Under the pieces are notes generated by a model. It saw nothing but the letters and a program-made list of their open reading frames with translations, ran no database searches and was not told the DNA's origin. From Chitinophagaceae bacterium (GTDB taxonomy: Bacteria; Bacteroidota; Bacteroidia; Chitinophagales; Chitinophagaceae), in the NCBI GenBank assembly GCA_018335935.1, contig JAGXRG010000057.1:186001-250000 (forward strand): a DNA stretch of 64,000 nucleotides, in the 5' to 3' direction. Shown here piece by piece: positions 8,571 through 16,365 of the stretch. Every line of letters begins with the position of its first letter. The first letter of the stretch is position 1. Made by a program: the position numbers and the translations under genes.

Positions 8571-8613
8571 TCTACTAATAGTGGCTTTAAGTTACGAATT
8601 TTGGAGCAAGATT

Positions 8614-9045
8614 ATGTCTAAAATAAGATTCAATTACGCCGACAGACAACTTCATTTTTCACCAAAATCAAAACTCAAGGCTTTGGTAAATGAAGTTTTT
8701 ATTCAAGAAAAGAAACCAATGAAGTGTATTCAATTTGTTTTTTGCTCCGATGAGTTTTTACTCAAGGTAAATCAAGATTTTCTACAACACGACTATTACA
8801 CGGACATAATTACCTTCCCCCTATCTGAAAAAGAAGAGCCCATTGAAGCAGAAATTTACATTAGTCTAGAAAGGGTAAGGCAAAATGCTAAACAACTTGG
8901 TGTTGTATTCGAACACGAATTGGTAAGAGTTTTAGCCCACGGAGCACTTCATTTATGTGGATACAAGGACAAGTCTAAATCTGAAATTGAAAAAATGAGA
9001 GAAAGAGAGAACTTTTATCTAGAACGATTTTTGTGTTCCACGTGA
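8614..9045 (+). CDS. ybeY: Endoribonuclease YbeY (rRNA maturation)
   Basis: YbeY is a metal-dependent RNase for 16S rRNA 3' end maturation and ribosome quality control. The 143-residue protein has the family core NQDFLQHDYYTDIITFP and the metal motif HGALHLCGYKDK near residue 110. In E. coli the motif is HGxLHLxGYDH; here the third His position is Asp. I associate that change with Bacteroidota YbeY rather than with loss of activity. The ATG at 8614 gives the usual short N-terminus; a GTG at 8581 would add eleven residues. Its last codons and stop lie inside the first parS site (9034-9049). Confidence 0.9.
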   Translation: MSKIRFNYADRQLHFSPKSKLKALVNEVFIQEKKPMKCIQFVFCSDEFLLKVNQDFLQHDYYTDIITFPLSEKEEPIEAEIYISLERVRQNAKQLGVVFEHELVRVLAHGALHLCGYKDKSKSEIEKMRERENFYLERFLCST

Positions 9046-9049
9046 AACA
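9034..9049. promoter_or_regulatory. parS site 1 (ParB binding)
   Basis: TGTTCCACGTGAAACA is identical to the classic Bacillus subtilis parS 16-mer. It overlaps the last codons and the TGA of ybeY. ParB loads at such sites and spreads to organise the origin region for segregation; chromosomal parS sites normally lie close to oriC. Confidence 0.9.
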
Positions 9050-9080
9050 CCTAACGCTTAAGCTTTCTAAAATTGACTGT

Positions 9081-9096
9081 TGTTTCACGTGAAACC
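9081..9096. promoter_or_regulatory. parS site 2 (ParB binding)
   Basis: TGTTTCACGTGAAACC contains the perfect 14-bp palindrome GTTTCACGTGAAAC and differs from the consensus only at the last base. Its centre is 47 bp from that of site 1. It sits where the -33 region of the mnmG promoter would be. Confidence 0.88.
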
Positions 9097-9116
9097 ACCC
9101 TTCTAAACAGAGCAAC

Positions 9117-9124
9117 TATCTTTG
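9117..9124 (+). promoter_or_regulatory. -7 box of mnmG
   Basis: TATCTTTG fits TAnnTTTG and ends 4 bases before the mnmG ATG, so the transcript would be leaderless or nearly so. No -33 TTTG is seen at the expected place, which parS site 2 occupies. Confidence 0.6.
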
Positions 9125-9128
9125 CAGC

Positions 9129-10997
9129 ATGTTTTTAGATTATGATATTATTGTTGTAGGTGCTGGCCACGCAGGCTGCGAGGCTGCAGCTTCAGCAGCA
9201 AATATGGGCAGCAAGGTTTTGTTGATCACCATGAACATGCAAACCATAGCTCAAATGAGTTGTAATCCTGCAATGGGTGGTATTGCAAAAGGGCAAATTG
9301 TACGTGAAATTGATGCCCTGGGAGGATATTCGGGCATTGTTAGTGATGCTAGTACCATTCAATTTCGAATGCTCAATAGAAGTAAGGGCCCTGCAATGTG
9401 GAGTCCTAGAACTCAAAACGATAGAATGGTGTTTGCTAATAAGTGGAGAGAAATGCTGGAGAATACACCAAATGTTGACTTTTATCAAGACATGGTCAGG
9501 GAAATTATTATTAAAGATGGAGTTGCCGAAGGTGTTGTAACTGGCATGGGTCATAAAATTAAGAGCAAGGCGGTAGTGGTAACAAGTGGCACATTCTTAA
9601 ATGGAGTGATTCATATTGGAGAGAAAAGACTAGGCGGGGGTCGAATTTCTGAGAAAGCTGCTACAGGTATTACCGAGCAGTTGGTTGAGCTAGGTTTTGA
9701 AAGCGATCGTTTAAAAACCGGAACACCGCCAAGAATAGATGGAAGAAGTCTAGATTACAGTAAAATGGAAGAGCAAAAAGGAGACGAAGAAATTGTTGGC
9801 TTTTCTTTTTTAGACTTACCAAAGATTTCATCTAGCCAACAAAGAAGTTGTCATATTACTTATACTAGTCAAGAAGTTCATGATATTTTAAAAACAGGAT
9901 TTGACAGAAGTCCAATGTTTCAAGGAAGAATTGAGGGTGTGGGCCCAAGGTATTGCCCTAGTATTGAAGACAAAATCAATCGTTTTGCCGAAAGAGATCG
10001 ACATCAACTATTTGTTGAACCAGAAGGGTGGAATACTGTTGAAATTTATGTTAATGGCTTTTCAACCTCTCTACCAGAAGAAGTGCAGATTAAAGCGTTA
10101 AAAGCAGTACCTGGGTTTGAAAACTGTAAGGTGTTTAGGCCTGGATATGCCATTGAATACGATTATTTTCCACCTACACAGTTAAAGTATACCCTGGAAA
10201 CCAAAAAAATTTCTAACTTATTCTTTGCTGGTCAAATTAATGGCACAACAGGTTATGAGGAAGCCGCTTGCCAAGGTTTAATGGCTGGCATGAATGCACA
10301 TTTAAAAATTACAAATCAAGAGCCCTTTGTTTTAAAAAGAAACGAAGCTTATATTGGGGTATTGATTGATGATCTTATTAATAAAGGAACCGACGAACCA
10401 TACAGAATGTTTACAAGTAGGGCAGAATACAGAACATTATTGAGACAAGATAATGCCGATCTAAGACTTACTAAAAAAAGCTATGAAGTTGGACTAGCTA
10501 ATTCTGAAAGGTTAGAAAAGGTAATAGATAAGGAAAACCAAATAAACAACATTTCATTGATTATCAACGAAATAAGCATTGAACCCCAAGAGATAAATAC
10601 TTATTTTGAACAGATTAATTCTTCACCTATATCTGATAAACAAAAGCTTTCAAAAATAATTTTAAGACCAGGAGTAACCCTAAAGGAGATTAAAAAATAC
10701 GTTCCTAGAATTGAATCAGTTTTCTCTGAGTTTTCAGAACACGCATTAGAACAAGCCGAAATTCAAATTAAGTATGAACGATACATTGAAAAAGAACAAG
10801 AGTTAGTAGAAAGAATGAGCCAATTAGAGAATATGGTGATTCCAGATGTTTTTGATTTTGATAAAGTTCAAGCCATATCTTCTGAAGCATTGCAAAAATT
10901 CAAGAAAATTAGACCAAGAACACTTGGCCAGGCGTCTAGAATATCTGGTGTAAATCCTAGCGATGTTCAAATATTAATGGTTTATATGGGTAGATAA
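9129..10997 (+). CDS. mnmG: tRNA uridine-5-carboxymethylaminomethyl modification enzyme MnmG (GidA)
   Basis: MnmG, with MnmE, installs carboxymethylaminomethyl groups at U34 of certain tRNAs, using FAD, NADH and a folate. The 622-residue length is standard. The FAD motif GAGHAGCEAA is at residues 11-20, followed by SCNPAMGGIAKG and GTFLNG. Other family signatures are LKTGTPPRID, RPGYAIEYDYF, GQINGTTGYEEAA and, near the C-terminus, RPRTLGQASRISGVNPSDVQIL. The gene is often found near the origin in bacteria (hence the old name gidA), which agrees with the parS sites just upstream. The ATG at 9129 follows the -7 box by 4 bases. Confidence 0.97.
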   Translation: MFLDYDIIVVGAGHAGCEAAASAANMGSKVLLITMNMQTIAQMSCNPAMGGIAKGQIVREIDALGGYSGIVSDASTIQFRMLNRSKGPAMWSPRTQNDRMVFANKWREMLENTPNVDFYQDMVREIIIKDGVAEGVVTGMGHKIKSKAVVVTSGTFLNGVIHIGEKRLGGGRISEKAATGITEQLVELGFESDRLKTGTPPRIDGRSLDYSKMEEQKGDEEIVGFSFLDLPKISSSQQRSCHITYTSQEVHDILKTGFDRSPMFQGRIEGVGPRYCPSIEDKINRFAERDRHQLFVEPEGWNTVEIYVNGFSTSLPEEVQIKALKAVPGFENCKVFRPGYAIEYDYFPPTQLKYTLETKKISNLFFAGQINGTTGYEEAACQGLMAGMNAHLKITNQEPFVLKRNEAYIGVLIDDLINKGTDEPYRMFTSRAEYRTLLRQDNADLRLTKKSYEVGLANSERLEKVIDKENQINNISLIINEISIEPQEINTYFEQINSSPISDKQKLSKIILRPGVTLKEIKKYVPRIESVFSEFSEHALEQAEIQIKYERYIEKEQELVERMSQLENMVIPDVFDFDKVQAISSEALQKFKKIRPRTLGQASRISGVNPSDVQILMVYMGR

Positions 10998-11002
10998 ACA
11001 AG

Positions 11003-11227
11003 CTAAACCTCTTGTTCCGAGCTCTTATACCAACGATAGCCCAAATACCCCATAATTAGTAATGGGGTGAACATAAGGTAAATAATTGCCGAATTTAAAC
11101 CTCTAGCAGGAGCATCGCCTAATTGGTTTGCTGTTTTAGTACAGATGGCACATTGTGACCAAGAATTAATACTAAATAAAACTGCTATAATTAACAATAA
11201 AGAAAATTTAATTATCCATTTTTTCAC
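11003..11227 (-). CDS. Small membrane protein with a CxxC motif
   Basis: This 74-residue protein has an N-terminal signal-like segment (KWIIKFSLLLIIAVLFSINSWS), then QCAICTKTANQLGDAPARGLN, then a second membrane segment (IIYLMFTPLLIMGYLGYRWY). Short proteins with this QCxxC-...-GLNxxIxYL layout are widespread in Bacteroidota; I know of no function. The GTG at 11227 is chosen because it gives a clean signal peptide; a TTG at 11242 would add five residues. It converges with mnmG, with 5 bp between stops. Confidence 0.68.
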   Translation of the reverse strand: MKKWIIKFSLLLIIAVLFSINSWSQCAICTKTANQLGDAPARGLNSAIIYLMFTPLLIMGYLGYRWYKSSEQEV

Positions 11228-11340
11228 TTGGCAAAATAACAACAGATAATATTAAGCAACTGCTAAAATTTCTTCATTCAACAATATTTTGTCCTTATAT
11301 TTTTTAGTAATTTTTAAGCACTAGCAAATATCTTCGTTAA

Positions 11341-12258
11341 GTGAAAGCTGTAATTTATAAATCTACTGGAAGTTGGTATATTGCTGAAACCGAAACAGGT
11401 CAAAGGTTTCAGGCGAGAATGAAAGGCATTTTTAAATTAGATGAAATTACCAGTACAAATCCAATAGCTGTAGGCGATAAAGTTGAAATTGAATTAGAAA
11501 ACGAGCTAGAACACACCGCAACGATCACTAAAATTCATGATAGAAAAAACTATGTAGCTCGTAAATCTCCTCACAATAAATGGCAGCAACATATTATTGC
11601 TAGTAATGTAGACCAGTGTTTACTTTTTGCAACATTAAAAAACCCAAAAACCTCTTTAGGTTTTATCGATCGATTTTTAGTAAGCTGCGAAATGCATCAT
11701 ATTCCTGCTATTATTGTTTTTAATAAGTCCGATTTGCATGGAAAAAAAGAAGATGAACGATTAGCCTTAATAAAACAGATTTATGAAAACATCAACTATA
11801 CTATTTTGCCAATTAGTATGCTAAAAAAAGAAGGTTTAGATGATGTTAAAAGCATTTTGAAAAACAAAACAACTCTAATTAGTGGACATAGTGGAACAGG
11901 AAAATCAACATTCATTAATCATATAATTCCAGAACTAGAAATCAAAACCTTGGAAGTAAGCGATTGGAGTGGAAAAGGAATGCACACCACCACTTTTGCT
12001 CAAATGTATAATTTGCCATACGGGGGAAGAATCATCGATACTCCAGGAATTCGAGAGTTGGGGTTAACCAATATTGAAAAAACAGAGCTAAGTGGTTATT
12101 TTCCTGAAATGAAAAAAGTACTACAAGAGTGTAAATTTAATAATTGCCAACACATAAACGAACCACAATGTGCTGTAAAACAAGCAATTGCAAACAATTT
12201 AATAAGTTTCGATAGGTACCAGAGCTATTACAATATTTTAGAAAGCTTAGAAAAATAA
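11341..12258 (+). CDS. rsgA: Small ribosomal subunit biogenesis GTPase RsgA
   Basis: RsgA is a circularly permuted GTPase that acts late in 30S assembly. The 305-residue protein begins with an OB-fold, then has G4 NKSD (about residue 123), Walker A GHSGTGKST (about 180) and DTPGIREL (about 226). It ends with the zinc-binding segment CKFNNCQHINEPQCAV. The order G4-G1-G3 is diagnostic. The start is a GTG at 11341, preceded by a weak -7 box (TATCTTCG). coaX follows after 4 bp, so the two are probably one transcript. Confidence 0.95.
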   Translation: MKAVIYKSTGSWYIAETETGQRFQARMKGIFKLDEITSTNPIAVGDKVEIELENELEHTATITKIHDRKNYVARKSPHNKWQQHIIASNVDQCLLFATLKNPKTSLGFIDRFLVSCEMHHIPAIIVFNKSDLHGKKEDERLALIKQIYENINYTILPISMLKKEGLDDVKSILKNKTTLISGHSGTGKSTFINHIIPELEIKTLEVSDWSGKGMHTTTFAQMYNLPYGGRIIDTPGIRELGLTNIEKTELSGYFPEMKKVLQECKFNNCQHINEPQCAVKQAIANNLISFDRYQSYYNILESLEK

Positions 12259-12262
12259 TATT

Positions 12263-12988
12263 ATGAAATCACTATGTTTAGACTTTGGAAATACCAGACA
12301 AAAATGTGCTATTTTTCAAAATGATGTTTTAGTTGAAACATTTGTTTTTAGTGATAAAGTCTTAGAAGAATTACAACAATTAATTCAAATTCATCATCCA
12401 CAATTTTCAATATTATCTTCTGTAATACTTCATGATAAAGAAATTGAAAACCTGCTTTCAGAAAACAGTCAATTTCATTTATTAAATTTTCAAAGCAATT
12501 TGCCAATAACAACACCTGTTGGCAAACCAGAAACAATAGGTGCAGATAGGCTTGCATTATGTAGTGCTGCTGCAGATTTATTTAACGAACATCACAAGCT
12601 AGTTATCGGATTGGGCAGTTGTATCACATTCAACTTCATAAATAAATTCAATGAGTTTTTAGGAGGAAGTATTTCGCCTGGAATGTATATGAGATTTAAG
12701 GCCATGAACGATTATACTGCTTTATTGCCTATTATTCAACCAGAACACCAATTTCCCTTAGTTGGATACGATACAAAAACCAATTTATTAAGCGGGGTTT
12801 TATTTGGATTATCAAAAGAGATTGATGGTATTGTTGATTTGTACAAAGAAAAATACAATAATATAAAAGTTGTTTTAACAGGTGGAGATGCAGAATTTTT
12901 CTCTCAACATTTAAAAAATGAAATTTTATACGAGCCTGATCTATTATTCAAAGGGCTATTAGCTATTAGTAAAAGAAATAGACATTAG
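12263..12988 (+). CDS. coaX: Type III pantothenate kinase CoaX
   Basis: CoaX phosphorylates pantothenate, the first step of coenzyme A synthesis, in bacteria that use the type III enzyme. The 241-residue protein has the N-terminal phosphate loop LDFGNTRQK, the TPVGKPETIGADRLALCSAA segment including the catalytic Asp, GLGSCITFNFI and FLGGSISPGMYMR. All are type III signatures. It lies 4 bp after rsgA and is likely co-transcribed with it. Confidence 0.93.
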   Translation: MKSLCLDFGNTRQKCAIFQNDVLVETFVFSDKVLEELQQLIQIHHPQFSILSSVILHDKEIENLLSENSQFHLLNFQSNLPITTPVGKPETIGADRLALCSAAADLFNEHHKLVIGLGSCITFNFINKFNEFLGGSISPGMYMRFKAMNDYTALLPIIQPEHQFPLVGYDTKTNLLSGVLFGLSKEIDGIVDLYKEKYNNIKVVLTGGDAEFFSQHLKNEILYEPDLLFKGLLAISKRNRH

Positions 12989-13052
12989 TCTAATGAAAAT
13001 TTAACATAGAGTGTAAAATTTTATAGCGAAGATTGCGTTAGTATAAGTACTA

Positions 13053-13574
13053 ATGAAATGTTCTAAAATCCTATTTACCCTTGTTGTAATTCTTGTTACA
13101 AACGCCTCATTTAAACATCTTCCTTCAAAAGACGATTTTTATATTGTTGTGAGTAAGCACAACTATACCATGAGCATTTATGATGCTGATAATTTTTTGG
13201 TGGTTACCTATCCTGCAACCTTTGGTAGTAAAGACTTAAGCGATAAAATGTTTGAAGGCGATAGAAGAACACCTGAAGGAACATTTAAAATTGCTGCAAA
13301 AAGAGTGCACCCAAAATGGCATAGGTTTTTAGCCATTGATTATCCGAATGAAGAAAGCTATAAAAAGTTTTATGAAAGAAAAGCAAATGGCGAAATACCA
13401 GCAAGTGCATCAATAGGCGGTAGTATAGGTATTCATGGTACATGGCCAGAAGAAGATTTTGCTGTTGAGCAAAAACAAAGCTGGACTCAAGGCTGCGTAA
13501 GCACCAAAAACAATTATGTTAATGAAATTTATTCTCAACTTCCTGTTGGCACAAAAGTGATTATTGAGCCATAA
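13053..13574 (+). CDS. L,D-transpeptidase (YkuD domain)
   Basis: This 173-residue exported protein has a short signal peptide (residues 1-20) and then a YkuD domain. It shows IGIHGTW and the catalytic Cys in SWTQGCVSTKN near residue 147; the usual family pattern is HG...S-x-GC. Such enzymes make 3-3 cross-links in peptidoglycan or attach proteins to it, in the periplasm. Overall it resembles short Bacteroidota YkuD proteins related to ErfK/YbiS. The gene is alone on its strand and its stop abuts the convergent bshA. Confidence 0.85.
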   Translation: MKCSKILFTLVVILVTNASFKHLPSKDDFYIVVSKHNYTMSIYDADNFLVVTYPATFGSKDLSDKMFEGDRRTPEGTFKIAAKRVHPKWHRFLAIDYPNEESYKKFYERKANGEIPASASIGGSIGIHGTWPEEDFAVEQKQSWTQGCVSTKNNYVNEIYSQLPVGTKVIIEP

Positions 13575-14711
13575 TTAGTCGCAATCTAACCTACAAAATT
13601 TACTATATATTTTTTCGTATAGTGGAATGATATTTTGAATATCAAACTTACAAGCTTGTTCATAAGCTTGATTTTTCATTTTACTTAATGTAGCATCATC
13701 TTTCAAAATTGCAATTGCTTTTTTGCTCATGCTATCTACATCTCCAACATCGGCCATAAAGCCCGTTACTCCATCAATATTTATTTCTGGTAATCCGCCA
13801 GCATTTGTACTAATTACAATTGCACCTGCCGCCATTGCTTCTAATGCACTTAAACCAAAACTTTCATATTCACTAGTAAGTAAAAAGATATCGCTAACAT
13901 TCATAATGTCTTCCATTTGATCTTGTTTTCCAACAAAACGAACATCATCGGCAACACCAAGTTGTCTGGCCAAATCTTCTGCTACTGGTCGTTCAGGACC
14001 ATCTCCCACCATCATTAATTTAGAAGGAATATGTTTATTAACTTCAGCAAATACCTTAACTACATCATTTACGCGTTTTACTTTTCTAAAGTTGCTTGCA
14101 TGTAACAATATTTTTTCTCCATTTGGGGCAACAACTTTTTTAAAAGCATCTATAGGCTTTTTAGCAAATCGAGCCACGTCAACAAAATTGGTAATGACTT
14201 CGATAGGCTTAGTGATAGGAAAATTTTTATAGGTTTCTTCTTTTAAGTTTTCACTAACAGAGGTAATAATATCACTTTCATTAATAGAGAATGTTACAAC
14301 AGGCTCGTATGTTTTATCTTTTCCAACTAGGGTTATATCAGTGCCGTGTAATGTAGTGATGACAGGAATATTTCTACCATTTTTACTTTTTACAATTTGC
14401 TTAGCCATATAGGCAGCACTGGCATGAGGTATTGCATAATGTACGTGTAACAAGTCTAAATCATGATTAATGATTGCATCCACCATTGTACTAGCTAGTG
14501 CTAATTCATATGGAGGATAATCGAATAAGGGATAAGTAGGAACCCTCACTTCATGATAAAAGATATTGGCATTAAAAACATTTAACCTAACCGGCTGTTG
14601 ATATGTAATAAAATGTACAGAATGGCCTTTATCTGCCAAGGCCTTCCCTAATTCTGTTGCTAAAACGCCACTACCACCAAAAGTTGGATAACACGCAATA
14701 CCTATTTTCAT
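13575..14711 (-). CDS. bshA: N-acetyl-alpha-D-glucosaminyl L-malate synthase BshA
   Basis: BshA is the GT4-type glycosyltransferase that joins GlcNAc to L-malate in bacillithiol synthesis. The 378-residue protein opens with KIGIACYPTFGGSGVLATELGKALA, a strong BshA signature. It then shows HVHYAIPHASAAYMAKQI, TLHGTDITLVGKD and the GT4 donor-site segment SEYESFGLSALEAMAAG. No bshB or bshC lies nearby, so the rest of the pathway must be elsewhere. A TATCTTGC sequence upstream resembles a -7 box. Confidence 0.94.
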   Translation of the reverse strand: MKIGIACYPTFGGSGVLATELGKALADKGHSVHFITYQQPVRLNVFNANIFYHEVRVPTYPLFDYPPYELALASTMVDAIINHDLDLLHVHYAIPHASAAYMAKQIVKSKNGRNIPVITTLHGTDITLVGKDKTYEPVVTFSINESDIITSVSENLKEETYKNFPITKPIEVITNFVDVARFAKKPIDAFKKVVAPNGEKILLHASNFRKVKRVNDVVKVFAEVNKHIPSKLMMVGDGPERPVAEDLARQLGVADDVRFVGKQDQMEDIMNVSDIFLLTSEYESFGLSALEAMAAGAIVISTNAGGLPEINIDGVTGFMADVGDVDSMSKKAIAILKDDATLSKMKNQAYEQACKFDIQNIIPLYEKIYSKFCRLDCD

Positions 14712-14763
14712 AAAAAATTTAAACTTAAGTAGGCAAGATAAAGAAAAGAAGCTTATGCTTTTG

Positions 14764-16218
14764 TTATTTTACTTCAACCAAATTACTTAGATTATTGTTG
14801 AGACCTATTGTTGCAATGTAAACCCTAGAAAACAGATCTTTTTTTAATGCTTCTATGTCTATTTCTTCGTTTAAATTAGTAATTATCTTTTTACAAGTAA
14901 CACTGCTTTTATCCTCACCTACAAAAAGTGCAAATCCTTTAATAGGCTTTGAATTGAAGATTTGTATTGAATAAGTTTTGTATGTTTTTTCTTTAACGAT
15001 TGGTTCTGGAGGAATCTCTTTATTTATCCATGGCATTGGTGGAACAATCGCAGGAGTTGCATAATAATTTTGCTGTAAACTGTCGCCCCATCCGTTTACA
15101 TTTTTTACAAATCCAGCACTGCTGAAATAAACGCTGCCATGAATATTAGGATTTTTTCTTAAACTAATAATTTCATTTGGCAGCTCATTCAGATCGCTGT
15201 AACCCTTTGTGGTGCCTGCTTTATATAATGCATGACCCACATAAATATGCCTTCCAAAACTATTATTAGCCCACCAATTTAATAAAGTATCATAATCGCA
15301 AAGCTGATGGCCACGCTCCCAATACAATTGGGGAGCACAATAATCCATCCAACCCTTTTTAAGCCATAATAAAATGTTGGCATATAAATCGTCGTAATTA
15401 GTTTGCCCAGCTTTTGTTTGACTACCCAAAGGGTCTTTATCTTTATTTCTCCAAACGCCAAAAGGACTAACACCAAATTTTATTCTACGAGGGGCATTAT
15501 TGATAGCAATCCATAATTGTTTAATAATACTATCACAGTTGCTTCTTCTCCAATCGTCTTTACTTAAACTCTTTCCATATTTCAAGTAAAATTTTTGATC
15601 GGGAAATTCTTTTCCTGGTATTCTGTATGGATAAAAATAATCGTCAATATGAATACCATCAACATCATATCTATTCACAATATCTAAAACAACAGCAATA
15701 AAATAATCTCTTACTTCTTGTAAAGCTGGATTAAAATATTTTTTATCGCCATAATTTAAAAACCATTCTTTTTTTGTTTTTGTAATATGATGATGGGCGA
15801 TGGATGAATTATGAATATTAAAGACCGCCCTATAAGGATTTAACCAAGCATGAAACTCCATACCACGCTTATGGGTTTCTTGAATCATAAATCTTAAGGG
15901 ATCGTAGAACGGCATTGGAGAACGCCCTTGTGAACCAGTTAAAAATTCGCTCCAGGGTTCAAGAGTAGATGGGTAAAAAGCATCAGCTGCTGGTCTTACT
16001 TGAACAACTAACGCATTTAACCCCATTTTTTGATATAGATCAGCAAGCTTTATAAATTCTTCTTTTTGTTGTGCTACTGTAAGATTTTTAGAACTTGGCC
16101 AATCAATATTGTTAACTGTAGCAATCCAAACAGCCCTAAATTCAAAAGTGGGGTTTTGGGCTGTTGCACAAGTTGAAAAAAATAAAATAAAGATTACGAG
16201 TTGCGTAAGTTGTTTCAT
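14764..16218 (-). CDS. Secreted glycosyl hydrolase, GHL10/DUF187 family (YngK-like)
   Basis: This 484-residue protein has a signal peptide (residues 1-20). A GHL10 domain follows, with FRAVWIATVNNIDWPS, LNALVVQVRPAADAFYP, FHAWLNPYRAVF, DVDGIHIDDYFYPY and KFGVSPFGVW. The family has a TIM-barrel fold related to glycoside hydrolases, and Bacteroidota members are thought to act on cell-wall or other glycans. The acidic residues in DGIHIDDYF are candidate catalytic residues. The tail after about residue 390 is a separate beta-type segment. A -7 box (TACATTTG) is at 16227-16234. Confidence 0.88.
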   Translation of the reverse strand: MKQLTQLVIFILFFSTCATAQNPTFEFRAVWIATVNNIDWPSSKNLTVAQQKEEFIKLADLYQKMGLNALVVQVRPAADAFYPSTLEPWSEFLTGSQGRSPMPFYDPLRFMIQETHKRGMEFHAWLNPYRAVFNIHNSSIAHHHITKTKKEWFLNYGDKKYFNPALQEVRDYFIAVVLDIVNRYDVDGIHIDDYFYPYRIPGKEFPDQKFYLKYGKSLSKDDWRRSNCDSIIKQLWIAINNAPRRIKFGVSPFGVWRNKDKDPLGSQTKAGQTNYDDLYANILLWLKKGWMDYCAPQLYWERGHQLCDYDTLLNWWANNSFGRHIYVGHALYKAGTTKGYSDLNELPNEIISLRKNPNIHGSVYFSSAGFVKNVNGWGDSLQQNYYATPAIVPPMPWINKEIPPEPIVKEKTYKTYSIQIFNSKPIKGFALFVGEDKSSVTCKKIITNLNEEIDIEALKKDLFSRVYIATIGLNNNLSNLVEVK

Positions 16219-16226
16219 GAATTATG

Positions 16227-16234
16227 CAAATGTA
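16227..16234 (-). promoter_or_regulatory. -7 box of the GHL10 gene
   Basis: TACATTTG on the minus strand fits TAnnTTTG and ends 8 bases before the start codon at 16218. Confidence 0.5.
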
Positions 16235-16365
16235 AATTTCAATTTAAGGATTATATAATGTTGGGAGAAAATTACTATTAAAAAGAAGTTAATTTTAAAA
16301 ATGTGAATATCTCAAATTTTAAGTGATTCTATTTATTACAACAAATGAAATAAGTTTGTGCACTC

